28,767 nucleotides of DNA from a virus. Numbering within the stretch: position 1 is the first letter of the stretch; each line of letters opens with the position of its first letter. Shown here in pieces: positions 19,785 through 26,170 of the stretch. The notes below the pieces were generated by a model, which was not told where the DNA came from, ran no database searches, and was given only the letters and a program-made list of their open reading frames with translations. The stretch is taken from positions 1 through 28,767 of IMG/VR virus record IMGVR_UViG_3300028589_000034; one strand, given 5' to 3'. The position numbers and the translations under genes are program-made.

Positions 19785-20087
19785 CTAGATTCTATACTTA
19801 CTGATCAGCGCCTTCAACCTGCAAAACTCACAAGTCTCACGGCAGCCAGACCTCGACTGTGCATGATCCATGAAATATTGCAGCTCCCTGGCCGTCTCGC
19901 AGACCTTGCACTTCTTGGCAAGGATTCCGCCAATCATCACCATCTGGCCGCGTCGGTACAGATCGATATCAGTTATCGGCAGATCCTGGTAATACCGGGA
20001 AAAGCTGACGCCATAAAGTTTTGCGGCAGCCTTCCTTGATCCAAGTCGCAGCACATGGAAGCGAAGCTCTGATTCTGGCGCTATCAC
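19785..20087 (-). CDS. HTH plus zinc-finger regulator-like protein (100 aa)
   Basis: The N-terminal part (ELRFHVLRLGSRKAAAKLYGVS) reads as a helix-turn-helix, while CKVC (about 62-65) and CRETCEFC (about 82-89) bracket a helix and form a likely C4 zinc site. This arrangement suggests a small DNA-binding regulator, perhaps of late genes. It is the last gene of the second leftward operon and is ATGA-coupled to another HTH protein. Confidence 0.7.
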   Translation of the reverse strand: MIAPESELRFHVLRLGSRKAAAKLYGVSFSRYYQDLPITDIDLYRRGQMVMIGGILAKKCKVCETARELQYFMDHAQSRSGCRETCEFCRLKALISKYRI

Positions 20088-20422
20088 AGGGAGACCTCCA
20101 TATCTTCCCTGTGTACGTAAGGATTGATCTTCCGCTTCCTGCGCTGAAGGGCGTCATAAAGCGTTTGCCACTTGTCGTATCCGAGCTCATTGGCGATAGC
20201 CTTCCAGCGCATTCGCCGGTCGCGCATAGCCTGGACGCGATCTAGCATGTCGTCTGGTGCGACCGGTGGCGTCGGCATATCCGGAAGTTTTGTCCGTTGA
20301 TGCTCCAGCCATCCGTAGCTGACCTTGAGCTGTTTAGCAATGTACCTCCAGGTAAACCCCTCGGCGCGTAGCGAGCTTGCCCGCGCCAAAAGATCAGCAG
20401 TTTTACGTGGGCCGTAGATCAT
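20084..20422 (-). CDS. Double helix-turn-helix protein (112 aa)
   Basis: Starts MIYGPRKTADLLARASSLRA. Two HTH-like units are visible: SLRAEGFTWRYIAKQLKVSYGWLEHQR (about 17-43) and VQAMRDRRMRWKAIANELGYDKWQTL (about 63-88). A Pro-rich linker separates them. The start at 20422 is ATGA-coupled to the gene before; the longer frame adds an unlikely extension inside that gene. With the next gene it forms a pair of DNA-binding proteins at the operon's end. Confidence 0.7.
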   Translation of the reverse strand: MIYGPRKTADLLARASSLRAEGFTWRYIAKQLKVSYGWLEHQRTKLPDMPTPPVAPDDMLDRVQAMRDRRMRWKAIANELGYDKWQTLYDALQRRKRKINPYVHREDMEVSL

Positions 20423-21048
20423 AGCTTCGGCTCCTGGTTTAGGCGGGTTACTTCGTCGAGGCAGGCGTTCCATCCTTCGATCCTGGCGTTTCCACCCTGG
20501 TCATAAACGTATGGGTCAACCTGTTGTCGCTCCGGCATCACCAGAGAAGCAACGCCATTTGCCTCGCCAGCTTTCCAGGCTTCGTGGCGACCCATCAGGA
20601 CTTTATCGCAATCGTCCACCGCTACCGGCGCGGGCTGATCGGCGTAGAGCGGTTTCCAGTCGGTGTAATCGTCGCGAGGCCAAAGTAACCGGAGCCCCTC
20701 GACCACCTTCCCCTCCATTACGTCTCTTAGGTTGTCGCTTTCCATCTGCACCAATTGGCCCAGGCACTCGCCGCCCTCTCGCCTGTACATCCACGCCACC
20801 GGCTCGCCCTGGCCCTTGGCGGCTTCCAGGTCCGCAATCCTCTGCGCCTGCTGGGCAATGGTCGCTTCCATTGCGATGCGGTCACCGTTGGCGCGCAGGG
20901 TTTCGATCAGGGCTGGCGCGGATTGGTTGGAGAGGAAAGAGGTAAGCAGTTCACGTATTTCATTCAAGGCGTGCCCTTGTTCCTGGACGTGCCCGTTCAC
21001 CGCCTTGTCTACCAGCTCAACCGGCAACGATATTGTTTTGTTGTTCAC
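20419..21048 (-). CDS. MNNKTI-type modular phage protein with Ea22-like features (209 aa)
   Basis: Begins MNNKTISLPVELVDKAV with a GTG start that overlaps the previous stop (GTGA). A coiled-coil section (IEATLRANGD ... QQAQRIADLEAAKG region, about 45-77) precedes GEPVAWMYRREGGE and DYTDWKPLYAD, the PVAW-x-YR ... W-x-LY pattern common in Pseudomonas phage proteins. The C-terminus has IEGWNACLDEVTRLN. Its N-terminus is shared with the gene at 21200-21763, so the two are partial paralogues. Function unknown. Confidence 0.75.
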   Translation of the reverse strand: MNNKTISLPVELVDKAVNGHVQEQGHALNEIRELLTSFLSNQSAPALIETLRANGDRIAMEATIAQQAQRIADLEAAKGQGEPVAWMYRREGGECLGQLVQMESDNLRDVMEGKVVEGLRLLWPRDDYTDWKPLYADQPAPVAVDDCDKVLMGRHEAWKAGEANGVASLVMPERQQVDPYVYDQGGNARIEGWNACLDEVTRLNQEPKL

Positions 21049-21200
21049 CTGTGGCTTCTCCTACATGTGCATTCATCGCACCGAAAAACTGTGCGCGTAA
21101 CCAGCGGACCAAACAGCCAGTATTTGCGCTTTAGCCTATCAACTTTCCAAAGCGCGCCCCACTCACCACAGAGCGGGCAAGTCCCATATGCGTGACCCAT
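21045..21200 (-). CDS. Small zinc-ribbon-like protein (51 aa)
   Basis: A 51-residue frame exactly filling the space between two MNNKTI-type genes: its ATG overlaps the upstream stop (TGATG at 21202-21198) and its stop overlaps the next GTG start. TCPLCGEW (near 7-14) and RCDECTCRR (near 40-48) give a C4 zinc ribbon with a basic middle (DRLKRKYWLFG). Likely nucleic-acid binding. Confidence 0.7.
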   Translation of the reverse strand: MGHAYGTCPLCGEWGALWKVDRLKRKYWLFGPLVTRTVFRCDECTCRRSHR

Positions 21201-21763
21201 CAGCTTTTACCCCTTTGTTCGGCGAGGTACTCACGGGCAGCGCCATAAGCGTCCGCCCCTTCTGAGCTTTGTATGTAAGCGGTATCGCAAATGTCGGTTA
21301 GCAACTCCCGCGCCTTGGTCAGTTCGGATTGCAGGTGTTTTGCAGCTTTAGGCAGTGCATCTACAGTCGCTGCAATTTCGGGCCCCATCGACTGTGCGGT
21401 GTGATGAATGCACATCGCTTGCCTGTGATTGGCGTCAGTCAGGGTTTTCTGATCGAGCTTCAGCCGTTCCACCTCAGCCTGTAGCCGAGTGACGTGGGGC
21501 TGGAACTTGTCCCACATTTCGCAACCGCCATGCCCAAGGCCTATTTCATAGTCGGTCATGCTGCTTTGGTCTTCCTCCGACGCATATGGGCGCGAGGGTA
21601 ACGGCTCCCCGCCAGCTGGCGGCACAGGTTCAGCCATGGCGGCGCGCAGCTCACGGAATGCTCGACCATGCTCCATGCCCGTCAGTTGATTGTCGCCGCC
21701 GTTCAAGGCTCGATAGCAAAGCTCGGCCAGCTCCCGCGACAGGGTGATTGTTTTATTGTTCAT
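21200..21763 (-). CDS. MNNKTI-type phage protein (187 aa)
   Basis: Starts MNNKTITLSRELAELCYRAL, the same N-terminal module as the gene at 20419-21048, then a Pro-rich linker and a long helical or coiled-coil C-terminal part (VTRLQAEVERLKLDQKTLTD, about 90-110). The N-terminal module recurs in Pseudomonas phages in front of varying C-termini, suggesting domain shuffling. The start is three bases after the upstream stop. Function unknown. Confidence 0.75.
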   Translation of the reverse strand: MNNKTITLSRELAELCYRALNGGDNQLTGMEHGRAFRELRAAMAEPVPPAGGEPLPSRPYASEEDQSSMTDYEIGLGHGGCEMWDKFQPHVTRLQAEVERLKLDQKTLTDANHRQAMCIHHTAQSMGPEIAATVDALPKAAKHLQSELTKARELLTDICDTAYIQSSEGADAYGAAREYLAEQRGKS

Positions 21764-21766
21764 GGC

Positions 21767-22240
21767 TTAACCCTCTTCGCCGCAGCAGTCTGGGCAGTCT
21801 TTTACGAAACCGCCCGGAATGTTGCCAGGTACGGTTTTCTTGTCGAGGCACAGCAAGCATTGCGGCTCAGCCTCGGCGGTTGGGTTGAGGGCAGCGTCGA
21901 TATCACGACGCAGTGAGATCGGATTCATCAAGTCGTGCGTGAATGCTGCGGCCCGACGCAGCAACCCCTTCAAGTCATCAACCCGCTGATCCTGCACAGT
22001 GAGGCGCTGCTGTAGCGCCAGGTTCTCGGCGGACACGCGGTCGAAGTCGGCGGCAAGAGGCGGACGCGCGTCAACCAACGCTTCCCAAATCTCAAAAGCC
22101 CCGCCGCCACATACCCGAGCCTTTTCGGCCAGTAGTTCGCCCATTTCGTCAGTCAAATGACGGGGCATTGAGACCAAACCAATACAGCCACATTGACCGT
22201 CTTCCATGTTGCAGAATCTGCACACGCTCACGCTTTCCAT
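21767..22240 (-). CDS. Cys-rich phage protein with coiled coil (157 aa)
   Basis: The N-terminus MESVSVCRFCNMEDGQCGC and the C-terminus CLLCLDKKTVPG ... VKDCPDCCGEEG each hold Cys pairs, which could form one zinc site across the chain or two separate sites. The middle (FDRVSAENLALQQRLTVQDQ) is coiled-coil. The start at 22240 has AAGGAGGGTGT upstream. Function unknown. Confidence 0.7.
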   Translation of the reverse strand: MESVSVCRFCNMEDGQCGCIGLVSMPRHLTDEMGELLAEKARVCGGGAFEIWEALVDARPPLAADFDRVSAENLALQQRLTVQDQRVDDLKGLLRRAAAFTHDLMNPISLRRDIDAALNPTAEAEPQCLLCLDKKTVPGNIPGGFVKDCPDCCGEEG

Positions 22241-22326
22241 ACACCCTCCTTGGGCTTAACGCTGAATTTGTGGGCCGCCAGCAGCGCGGCCAGGTTGATG
22301 GCGATCCAGACAAAGAGCCAGACCAT
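22228..22326 (-). CDS. Tiny single-pass membrane protein (32 aa)
   Basis: MVWLFVWIAINLAALLAAHK is one membrane helix followed by a basic tail (FSVKPKEG). It starts two bases after the upstream stop and overlaps the next gene by 13 bases, whose ribosome-binding site it contains. Support is positional plus the strong membrane profile. Confidence 0.6.
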   Translation of the reverse strand: MVWLFVWIAINLAALLAAHKFSVKPKEGVWKA

Positions 22327-22328
22327 GG

Positions 22329-22487
22329 TCAGTCCTCCGGGTAATCGTTGGGGTATTCCAGCTCTTTGCTCTGGAGGCACCCGTAAGGCCGCTGACACGC
22401 CCAGCCGCAAGTACATGGACTGTCTTCGTCGTCATCTGGCGGCTCAAGCGGTGGCCCGCCGACGTAAATCCGATTCGTTGGTTTCAA
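22329..22487 (-). CDS. Small acidic Cys-containing protein (52 aa, TTG start)
   Basis: A TTG at 22487 overlaps the previous stop (TTGA) and is preceded by CAGGAG. The product (MKPTNRIYVGGPPLEPPDDD ...) has an acidic linker and CTCGWACQRPYGC, four Cys that could bind zinc. The longer frame to 22571 lies inside the upstream gene. Function unknown. Confidence 0.6.
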   Translation of the reverse strand: MKPTNRIYVGGPPLEPPDDDEDSPCTCGWACQRPYGCLQSKELEYPNDYPED

Positions 22488-22639
22488 GACTTCGCACTCC
22501 TGTTCTTTTTGCGCCGATAATGGCAAGCACCCAGCATCCCTTCGCCAAGACATTTTTCGATGACGATCCACCGGATGCCCTTCTTGCGCATTTCCTCGGC
22601 CTGATCAAGTTGGGCGTCAGTGAATTTGCGCGGCATCAT
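22484..22639 (-). CDS. Small HTH-like basic protein (51 aa)
   Basis: MMPRKFTDAQLDQAEEMRKK followed by GIRWIVIEKCLGEGMLGACH and a Lys/Arg-rich tail resembles a short resolvase-type helix-turn-helix. It starts at an ATG overlapping the upstream stop (TAATG). The larger open frame to 22933 is a shadow of the membrane-protein gene. Confidence 0.65.
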   Translation of the reverse strand: MMPRKFTDAQLDQAEEMRKKGIRWIVIEKCLGEGMLGACHYRRKKNRSAKS

Positions 22640-22902
22640 TACCACCAGCCCCGGAAGGTGCCGAACAGGATCAAGCCGATTACCGCCAGAGTTCCGAGTA
22701 GATCCCAGGCCCGAACGCCATCGTGGTCGCCAATCATTCGCTCGCCCAACGCTTTCTGGCGTTCGATGTGAAGCTCGACCTGGGCGCGACTGTCTTTGGT
22801 GGCTTGCTGTTTTTTGGTCGGCCAATATTTGATCATATCCAGGACGCCCAGCGTAAATGCCGCGCCGCACAGCCAGTAGAACAACGCCAAATATCCAGTC
22901 AT
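22639..22902 (-). CDS. Two-segment membrane protein (87 aa)
   Basis: Starts MTGYLALFYWLCGAAFTLGV behind GAAGGGGTGTTG. One membrane helix is at about 4-22 and a second at about 66-82 (LLGTLAVIGLILFGTF); the charged stretch between them (KKQQATKDSRAQVELHIERQ) is cytoplasmic helix. The ATG overlaps the upstream stop (TGATG). Function unknown. Confidence 0.7.
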   Translation of the reverse strand: MTGYLALFYWLCGAAFTLGVLDMIKYWPTKKQQATKDSRAQVELHIERQKALGERMIGDHDGVRAWDLLGTLAVIGLILFGTFRGWW

Positions 22903-22988
22903 CACAACACCCCTTCGATAATGAGAACGCCAACAGTCATGATCGCTGCCAATCCGAGCAAGACGAATGTCGCGATATACAGCGCCAT
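22902..22988 (-). CDS. Tiny membrane peptide (28 aa)
   Basis: MALYIATFVLLGLAAIMTVG followed by VLIIEGVL is almost entirely one membrane helix. It lies five bases after the upstream stop and its own stop is TGATG-coupled to the 87-residue membrane protein, so the two may be made in fixed ratio. The ribosome-binding site is weak. Confidence 0.5.
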   Translation of the reverse strand: MALYIATFVLLGLAAIMTVGVLIIEGVL

Positions 22989-22993
22989 CTTGA

Positions 22994-23248
22994 TCACGGG
23001 CGGCCACCGTCTTCGACAGCCGTGTAGCTGACTTCGAAGGTCAGGAAGCTGCCGTCAGCAAAGTGAAAGATTTTCTTGTCGGTCAGATGGTTTTCCGAGT
23101 CGCAGATACGGCGGTAAGCGCAGCGAGCCACGGCGGCCAAGTACGGATTGCTGAGTTTGCGAATTTGCTGAGCGACTGTCATCGGGCCAACCTTGCTGAC
23201 ACCCTTAGCCATCAGTCGGGTTCCGTCGTCGAACGATTCAATTTTCAT
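22994..23248 (-). CDS. Hypothetical protein (84 aa), first gene after the internal promoter
   Basis: Starts MKIESFDDGTRLMAKGVSKV behind ATGGAGTAGATGCC. It is basic in the middle (RKLSNPYLAAVARCAYRRIC) and ends with a beta-rich segment (KIFHFADGSFLTFEVSYTAV). The ribosome-binding site lies in one arm of an 11-bp inverted repeat (23252-23262 and 23294-23304). No family recognised. Confidence 0.7.
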   Translation of the reverse strand: MKIESFDDGTRLMAKGVSKVGPMTVAQQIRKLSNPYLAAVARCAYRRICDSENHLTDKKIFHFADGSFLTFEVSYTAVEDGGRP

Positions 23249-23251
23249 GGC

Positions 23252-23304
23252 ATCTACTCCATCAGTTCCGCAGTCGCTGGGTGCGATCTGTGTATGGAGT
23301 AGAT
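23252..23304. repeat. 11-bp inverted repeat around promoter and ribosome-binding site
   Basis: ATCTACTCCAT (23252-23262) and ATGGAGTAGAT (23294-23304) are exact inverted copies 31 bases apart. One arm covers the ribosome-binding site of the gene at 22994-23248 and the other runs into the -10 box of the promoter, so it may act at DNA level as a regulatory repeat. Confidence 0.6.
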
Positions 23305-23331
23305 ACTATGCCCGGATAATCATTATGTCAA
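23303..23331 (-). promoter_or_regulatory. Sigma-70 promoter with palindromic spacer; -35 overlaps stop codon
   Basis: TTGACA (23331-23326) and TAGTAT (23308-23303) on the - strand are 17 bases apart. ATAATGATTAT (23326-23316) is the same perfect palindrome as at 11584-11594. The TGA of TTGACA is the stop codon of the upstream gene (23328). Confidence 0.85.
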
Positions 23332-23669
23332 ACACATAAATTCCAGTGGAGACGGACGGCTTCAGAAATTTCATCCTTGTCATGTGATGCAAATTCGTTT
23401 CCAGGCCACTTCAGAAGGAATCTGGTTTTCTGCGTCTCGTCGTCGAAGCGCTTGCTCAGCCTAAAATCGCCCAACTTCCAGCCGTCACCATCACGCTTCC
23501 ACGGCAATTTCTCCGGTGGTGGCGCCACGATTCGCTGCATGCCGACCAGGTATCCGGGCTTGAAGACGGCTTGATAGCTGCGCAGGGATTCGGCAGCATC
23601 CTCGATTGGGTCCGGGTCGATTACTCGGCAGGTTCGACCGTCGCTGAAGGTTAGGTCGAAAATTCGCAT
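23328..23669 (-). CDS. Hypothetical phage protein (113 aa)
   Basis: Starts MRIFDLTFSDGRTCRVIDPD after AGGGGTGCAGG. It has a beta-rich N-terminus and a middle with PPPEKLPWKRDGDGWKLGDF, ending WKLGDFRLSKRF ... VRLHWNLCV. It overlaps the previous gene by 19 bases. Its final codons and stop are part of the next promoter. No recognised family. Confidence 0.65.
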   Translation of the reverse strand: MRIFDLTFSDGRTCRVIDPDPIEDAAESLRSYQAVFKPGYLVGMQRIVAPPPEKLPWKRDGDGWKLGDFRLSKRFDDETQKTRFLLKWPGNEFASHDKDEISEAVRLHWNLCV

Positions 23670-23863
23670 GGCCTGCACCCCTTGTCAGCCATGCGATAAT
23701 CGGCGCAAAGATGAGTTCTGGTCTTCCAGGTTGTTCGACTGTTGCGACCCTTCCAATACGGCTCCAGACGCACCCGATCCTCCTCGATAGCGATTATCTG
23801 GTAGAGGGTGCCAGTCTTGCGCTTGACCAGTAGCATCATGATTTCTGGTTGATATTCGCTCAT
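23651..23863 (-). CDS. Small basic protein (70 aa)
   Basis: Starts MSEYQPEIMMLLVKRKTGTL; it is beta-rich (LYQIIAIEEDRVRLEPYWKG), followed by a basic stretch and a Cys pair near the end (GCRPCEF). The fold could be a small SH3-like barrel. The start at 23863 overlaps the upstream stop (ATGA); the longer frame lies in the neighbour. Function unknown. Confidence 0.65.
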   Translation of the reverse strand: MSEYQPEIMMLLVKRKTGTLYQIIAIEEDRVRLEPYWKGRNSRTTWKTRTHLCADYRMADKGCRPCEFST

Positions 23864-24228
23864 GACTTCGACTCCCAATAGCCGACACCCCAGGTAGATG
23901 GGCGCCACCAGACTGACAGTGACCACCAACGCTCAATACTATCAACGAACTCGCCAGCGACTCCACACTTCCGGCAAACCGTTTTGAACGAATTTTCAAA
24001 CCGCGACTCAAACTGAGCGTCAAGGTTTTCATGACGGCACCGACTGCACATCACTCGATTGCACCAGGCTCCAGGCCTCCCAGTTTTCTTCAGCTCGGTC
24101 ATCCGATCAAGAAAGCGCTGGAATTCGTCGTTGAGTATGTTGGACGGCAGAGTTGCCGGATCCTTCTTTGCCGGGTAGCCCAAGGATTTCATTGCTAGCG
24201 GGTACATTGAGCGGTCGTCCATTTTCAT
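23860..24228 (-). CDS. Zinc-ribbon-containing phage protein (122 aa)
   Basis: Starts MKMDDRSMYPLAMKSLGYPA behind GGGAG. CSRCRHENL (about 60-68) and CRKCGVAGEF (about 84-93) form a C4 zinc ribbon, followed by a Trp-rich C-terminus (ERWWSLSVWWRPSTWGVGYW) with eight aromatic residues. Likely nucleic-acid or protein binding. ATGA-coupled on both sides. Confidence 0.65.
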   Translation of the reverse strand: MKMDDRSMYPLAMKSLGYPAKKDPATLPSNILNDEFQRFLDRMTELKKTGRPGAWCNRVMCSRCRHENLDAQFESRFENSFKTVCRKCGVAGEFVDSIERWWSLSVWWRPSTWGVGYWESKS

Positions 24229-24419
24229 GGCTTGCCACTCCCGCAATGTTCGCACCACCAAATTCCAGTCGTCGGTTCGTCCTTTGACGGCGAGAAGCCA
24301 GGAATCTCTTTCGGCTCGTCGAATACAGTGCCACCAGTTTCTAGATGGCTATGTGGTGCCAGGCCGAAAATCGGGAAGCATGGATCGCCGTCCTCGTCGG
24401 TGCAGAATTCGCAGCTCAT
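24225..24419 (-). CDS. Small zinc-binding protein (64 aa)
   Basis: MSCEFCTDEDGDPCFPIFGL and WWCEHCGSGKP place two CxxC pairs at the ends of a 64-residue chain, a zinc-ribbon or treble-clef layout with an acidic loop between. ATGA overlaps at both ends. Function unknown. Confidence 0.65.
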   Translation of the reverse strand: MSCEFCTDEDGDPCFPIFGLAPHSHLETGGTVFDEPKEIPGFSPSKDEPTTGIWWCEHCGSGKP

Positions 24420-24631
24420 GATGCCACCTCCATGACAGAAGGTCGCAACTCAGCACCAACAGGGAAATCCTTGCGGCCGCCCATGTGACCCCAGTCAATA
24501 CCTTCTCCGTCTTCGCAAATAACCATGATTTCGCCCCACCGGTTGCGCTTGTACCAGCACGCATACATTTGATGGCTTTCAGGGCTTCCCGCCTCGGCAT
24601 CTATTGGCGCCTTACTCCAGTCGATGCTCAT
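24416..24631 (-). CDS. Hypothetical small acidic protein (71 aa)
   Basis: MSIDWSKAPIDAEAGSPESH is followed by a beta-rich segment (MYACWYKRNRWGEIMVICED) and GHMGGRKDFPVGAELRPS. The start at 24631 has GGAGGGG upstream and overlaps the previous stop (ATGA). Resembles short phage proteins with the D-W-x-KAP opening; function unknown. Confidence 0.65.
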   Translation of the reverse strand: MSIDWSKAPIDAEAGSPESHQMYACWYKRNRWGEIMVICEDGEGIDWGHMGGRKDFPVGAELRPSVMEVAS

Positions 24632-24813
24632 AACTTCCCCTCCTTCCACATCTTGAAAATAACGAACAGCGTGAACGGCCACGCCAGGCAGCAGCCGATG
24701 ATTCCGGCTTGCTCGGCAACAGGCCGCCTGACCCGTTGCGCCCAGTCGGCACCGAACCACCAGCCAAGTAGAAAGACGGCGATTAGGAGGTAGATTATTG
24801 TGGTGGTGATCAT
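24628..24813 (-). CDS. Two-segment small membrane protein (61 aa)
   Basis: MITTTIIYLLIAVFLLGWWF is the first membrane segment and IIGCCLAWPFTLFVIF (about 38-53) the second, with RVRRPV between, suggesting both ends on the same side. Coupled by ATGA at both ends. Function unknown. Confidence 0.7.
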   Translation of the reverse strand: MITTTIIYLLIAVFLLGWWFGADWAQRVRRPVAEQAGIIGCCLAWPFTLFVIFKMWKEGKL

Positions 24814-25262
24814 GGCGTCTCTCCTTTGCTCATGGCGGCGTCGATCTGGTTATCCGGGTCATCGCCACTCCACCCGACAAGACCAAAACCCGAAACTTCG
24901 GCGATGGTTATCATGCTGTCGTGGCGTTCGCATTCTCCTCGCAGCCACCGATACCGCTCAGCATCCTTGCGCAGCGCCTCGTTCTCGGCCTTAAGCTGGT
25001 CACGCTCGGCACGTAGCACTCGAACGGGAGCCGCATAAGTCACCTCGCACAGCCTGTACCGACATGGGTCCTTACTCATGAACGTGAACAGCCTGTCACC
25101 CCGCGCAGACGTGACGGTTTCTTCTGGTCCGCGCAGCAGCTCGTTCTCGGCGATCAGGGCCAGGACTGCGGCGGTCGTAACATGCATCAGCACTCCGTCA
25201 TGGTTACCGCACAGGTCATTCATGTGCTCGGCCATGCGCTTCAGCTCACTGTAATCAGTCAT
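24810..25262 (-). CDS. Ea22-like coiled-coil phage protein (150 aa)
   Basis: The C-terminal part ERDQLKAENEALRKDAERYR followed by WLRGECERHD and DNQIDAAMS matches the Ea22/ead-like tail seen in many enteric and Pseudomonas phages. The N-terminus (MTDYSELKRMAEHMNDLCGN) and AAVLALIAENELLRG are helical. Role unknown, often near early regulatory genes. Coupled by ATGA at both ends. Confidence 0.75.
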   Translation of the reverse strand: MTDYSELKRMAEHMNDLCGNHDGVLMHVTTAAVLALIAENELLRGPEETVTSARGDRLFTFMSKDPCRYRLCEVTYAAPVRVLRAERDQLKAENEALRKDAERYRWLRGECERHDSMITIAEVSGFGLVGWSGDDPDNQIDAAMSKGETP

Positions 25263-25429
25263 ACCTTCCGCTCCCGTATCGCCTGGATGATTGCCAGGGC
25301 GGCAATCTCAAATAGGATTCGCATCTGCAGATCATGGGATGGTGGCGGCCCGCCGATGAACCATAGGACGACGTATGCGGTGCTCAGGATCAGATCCAGA
25401 GTCAGGAATAGCCAGAGCAGGCGGATCAT
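25259..25429 (-). CDS. Small two-segment membrane protein (56 aa)
   Basis: MIRLLWLFLTLDLILSTAYV is one membrane helix continuing to about 25, then a GGPPP turn, then ILFEIAALAIIQAIRERKV, a second amphipathic or membrane helix. Its ATG overlaps the previous stop and its stop overlaps the next ATG (ATGA both times). Function unknown. Confidence 0.65.
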   Translation of the reverse strand: MIRLLWLFLTLDLILSTAYVVLWFIGGPPPSHDLQMRILFEIAALAIIQAIRERKV

Positions 25430-25677
25430 GGCGCCACCTCCAATACTTGTGAAGCGCTAAAAGATCGCGGCTTGCCGGTGATGACATTGACCCCGGATAT
25501 TTGACCCGGGTCGCACCACCATGCCCCACTGTGGCCTGTCACCTCTACCGTGACAATATGAGGCGCGATCCGGACGTTAATCTTCATGCCGACCGGGTAT
25601 GTATGGCGAGTCACCTCAATAAGTTTTTCAGCGGCGGCTTGGTACGCATCCCTGGCCGCTTTGATTTGTTCGTTCAT
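25426..25677 (-). CDS. Hypothetical protein (83 aa)
   Basis: Starts MNEQIKAARDAYQAAAEKLI (helix), followed by a beta-rich domain (KINVRIAPHIVTVEVTG, GAWWCDPGQISGVNVITG). The ATG at 25677 overlaps the upstream stop (ATGA) and has GATAGGAGTAAAAGTG before it, a variant of the conserved ribosome-binding block. Function unknown. Confidence 0.65.
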   Translation of the reverse strand: MNEQIKAARDAYQAAAEKLIEVTRHTYPVGMKINVRIAPHIVTVEVTGHSGAWWCDPGQISGVNVITGKPRSFSASQVLEVAP

Positions 25678-25979
25678 TTCACTTTTACTCCTATCGATTG
25701 GATTGCTGCCACGGTGTCGTAGTATTCGATGAGGTCGCCTTGCGCTTCGACGCAGATACCGTAAGCGCCCCATGAGAGGCGTTGTGGCAGCTCGATCACC
25801 AGCGATGACCGCGATTGTTGCCAGGCCGCCCAAGCGCAAATCGATTCGGCCATGATGTAATCGCCCTCTGCGCGTCGCTGACCATTGGCGAACATCAAGG
25901 CTTGAGGGGTACGCACGGTAGAGATTCCGTTTTTGGTCGCCCACTCTTCGAACTCGTCGCGCATTTTATCGATATTCAT
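25674..25979 (-). CDS. Conserved small phage protein (MNIDKMRDEFEEW type, 101 aa)
   Basis: Opens MNIDKMRDEFEEWATKNGIS, a pattern (MR-x-EFE-x-W) that recurs in phage proteins of unknown function, together with ICAWAAWQQSRSSLVIELP near the middle. The rest is beta-rich. The start follows AAGGAGGCTATGGA. ATGA overlaps at both ends. Confidence 0.7.
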   Translation of the reverse strand: MNIDKMRDEFEEWATKNGISTVRTPQALMFANGQRRAEGDYIMAESICAWAAWQQSRSSLVIELPQRLSWGAYGICVEAQGDLIEYYDTVAAIQSIGVKVK

Positions 25980-26155
25980 TCCATAGCCTCCTTCAGCGAA
26001 ACCTTCTTCCAGGATTCTGGCAGCTTGATCGCCTGGATCTTGCCGTCGTCAGCCTGAAGCATTCGCAGCAAGATCGGCTCGACGCCCTCAGGAATCTTTG
26101 CGTAGCAGAGCTGGCCATCGACCTCAATTGTTATTTGTATGATTGAGATACTCAT
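25976..26155 (-). CDS. Small protein (59 aa)
   Basis: MSISIIQITIEVDGQLCYAK followed by PEGVEPILLRMLQADDGKIQ and WKKVSL looks like a two-strand plus helix domain. The start at 26155 has the canonical GACAGGAGCACC block, and the stop overlaps the next ATG. Function unknown. Confidence 0.65.
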   Translation of the reverse strand: MSISIIQITIEVDGQLCYAKIPEGVEPILLRMLQADDGKIQAIKLPESWKKVSLKEAME

Positions 26156-26170
26156 TATTTGGTGCTCCTG

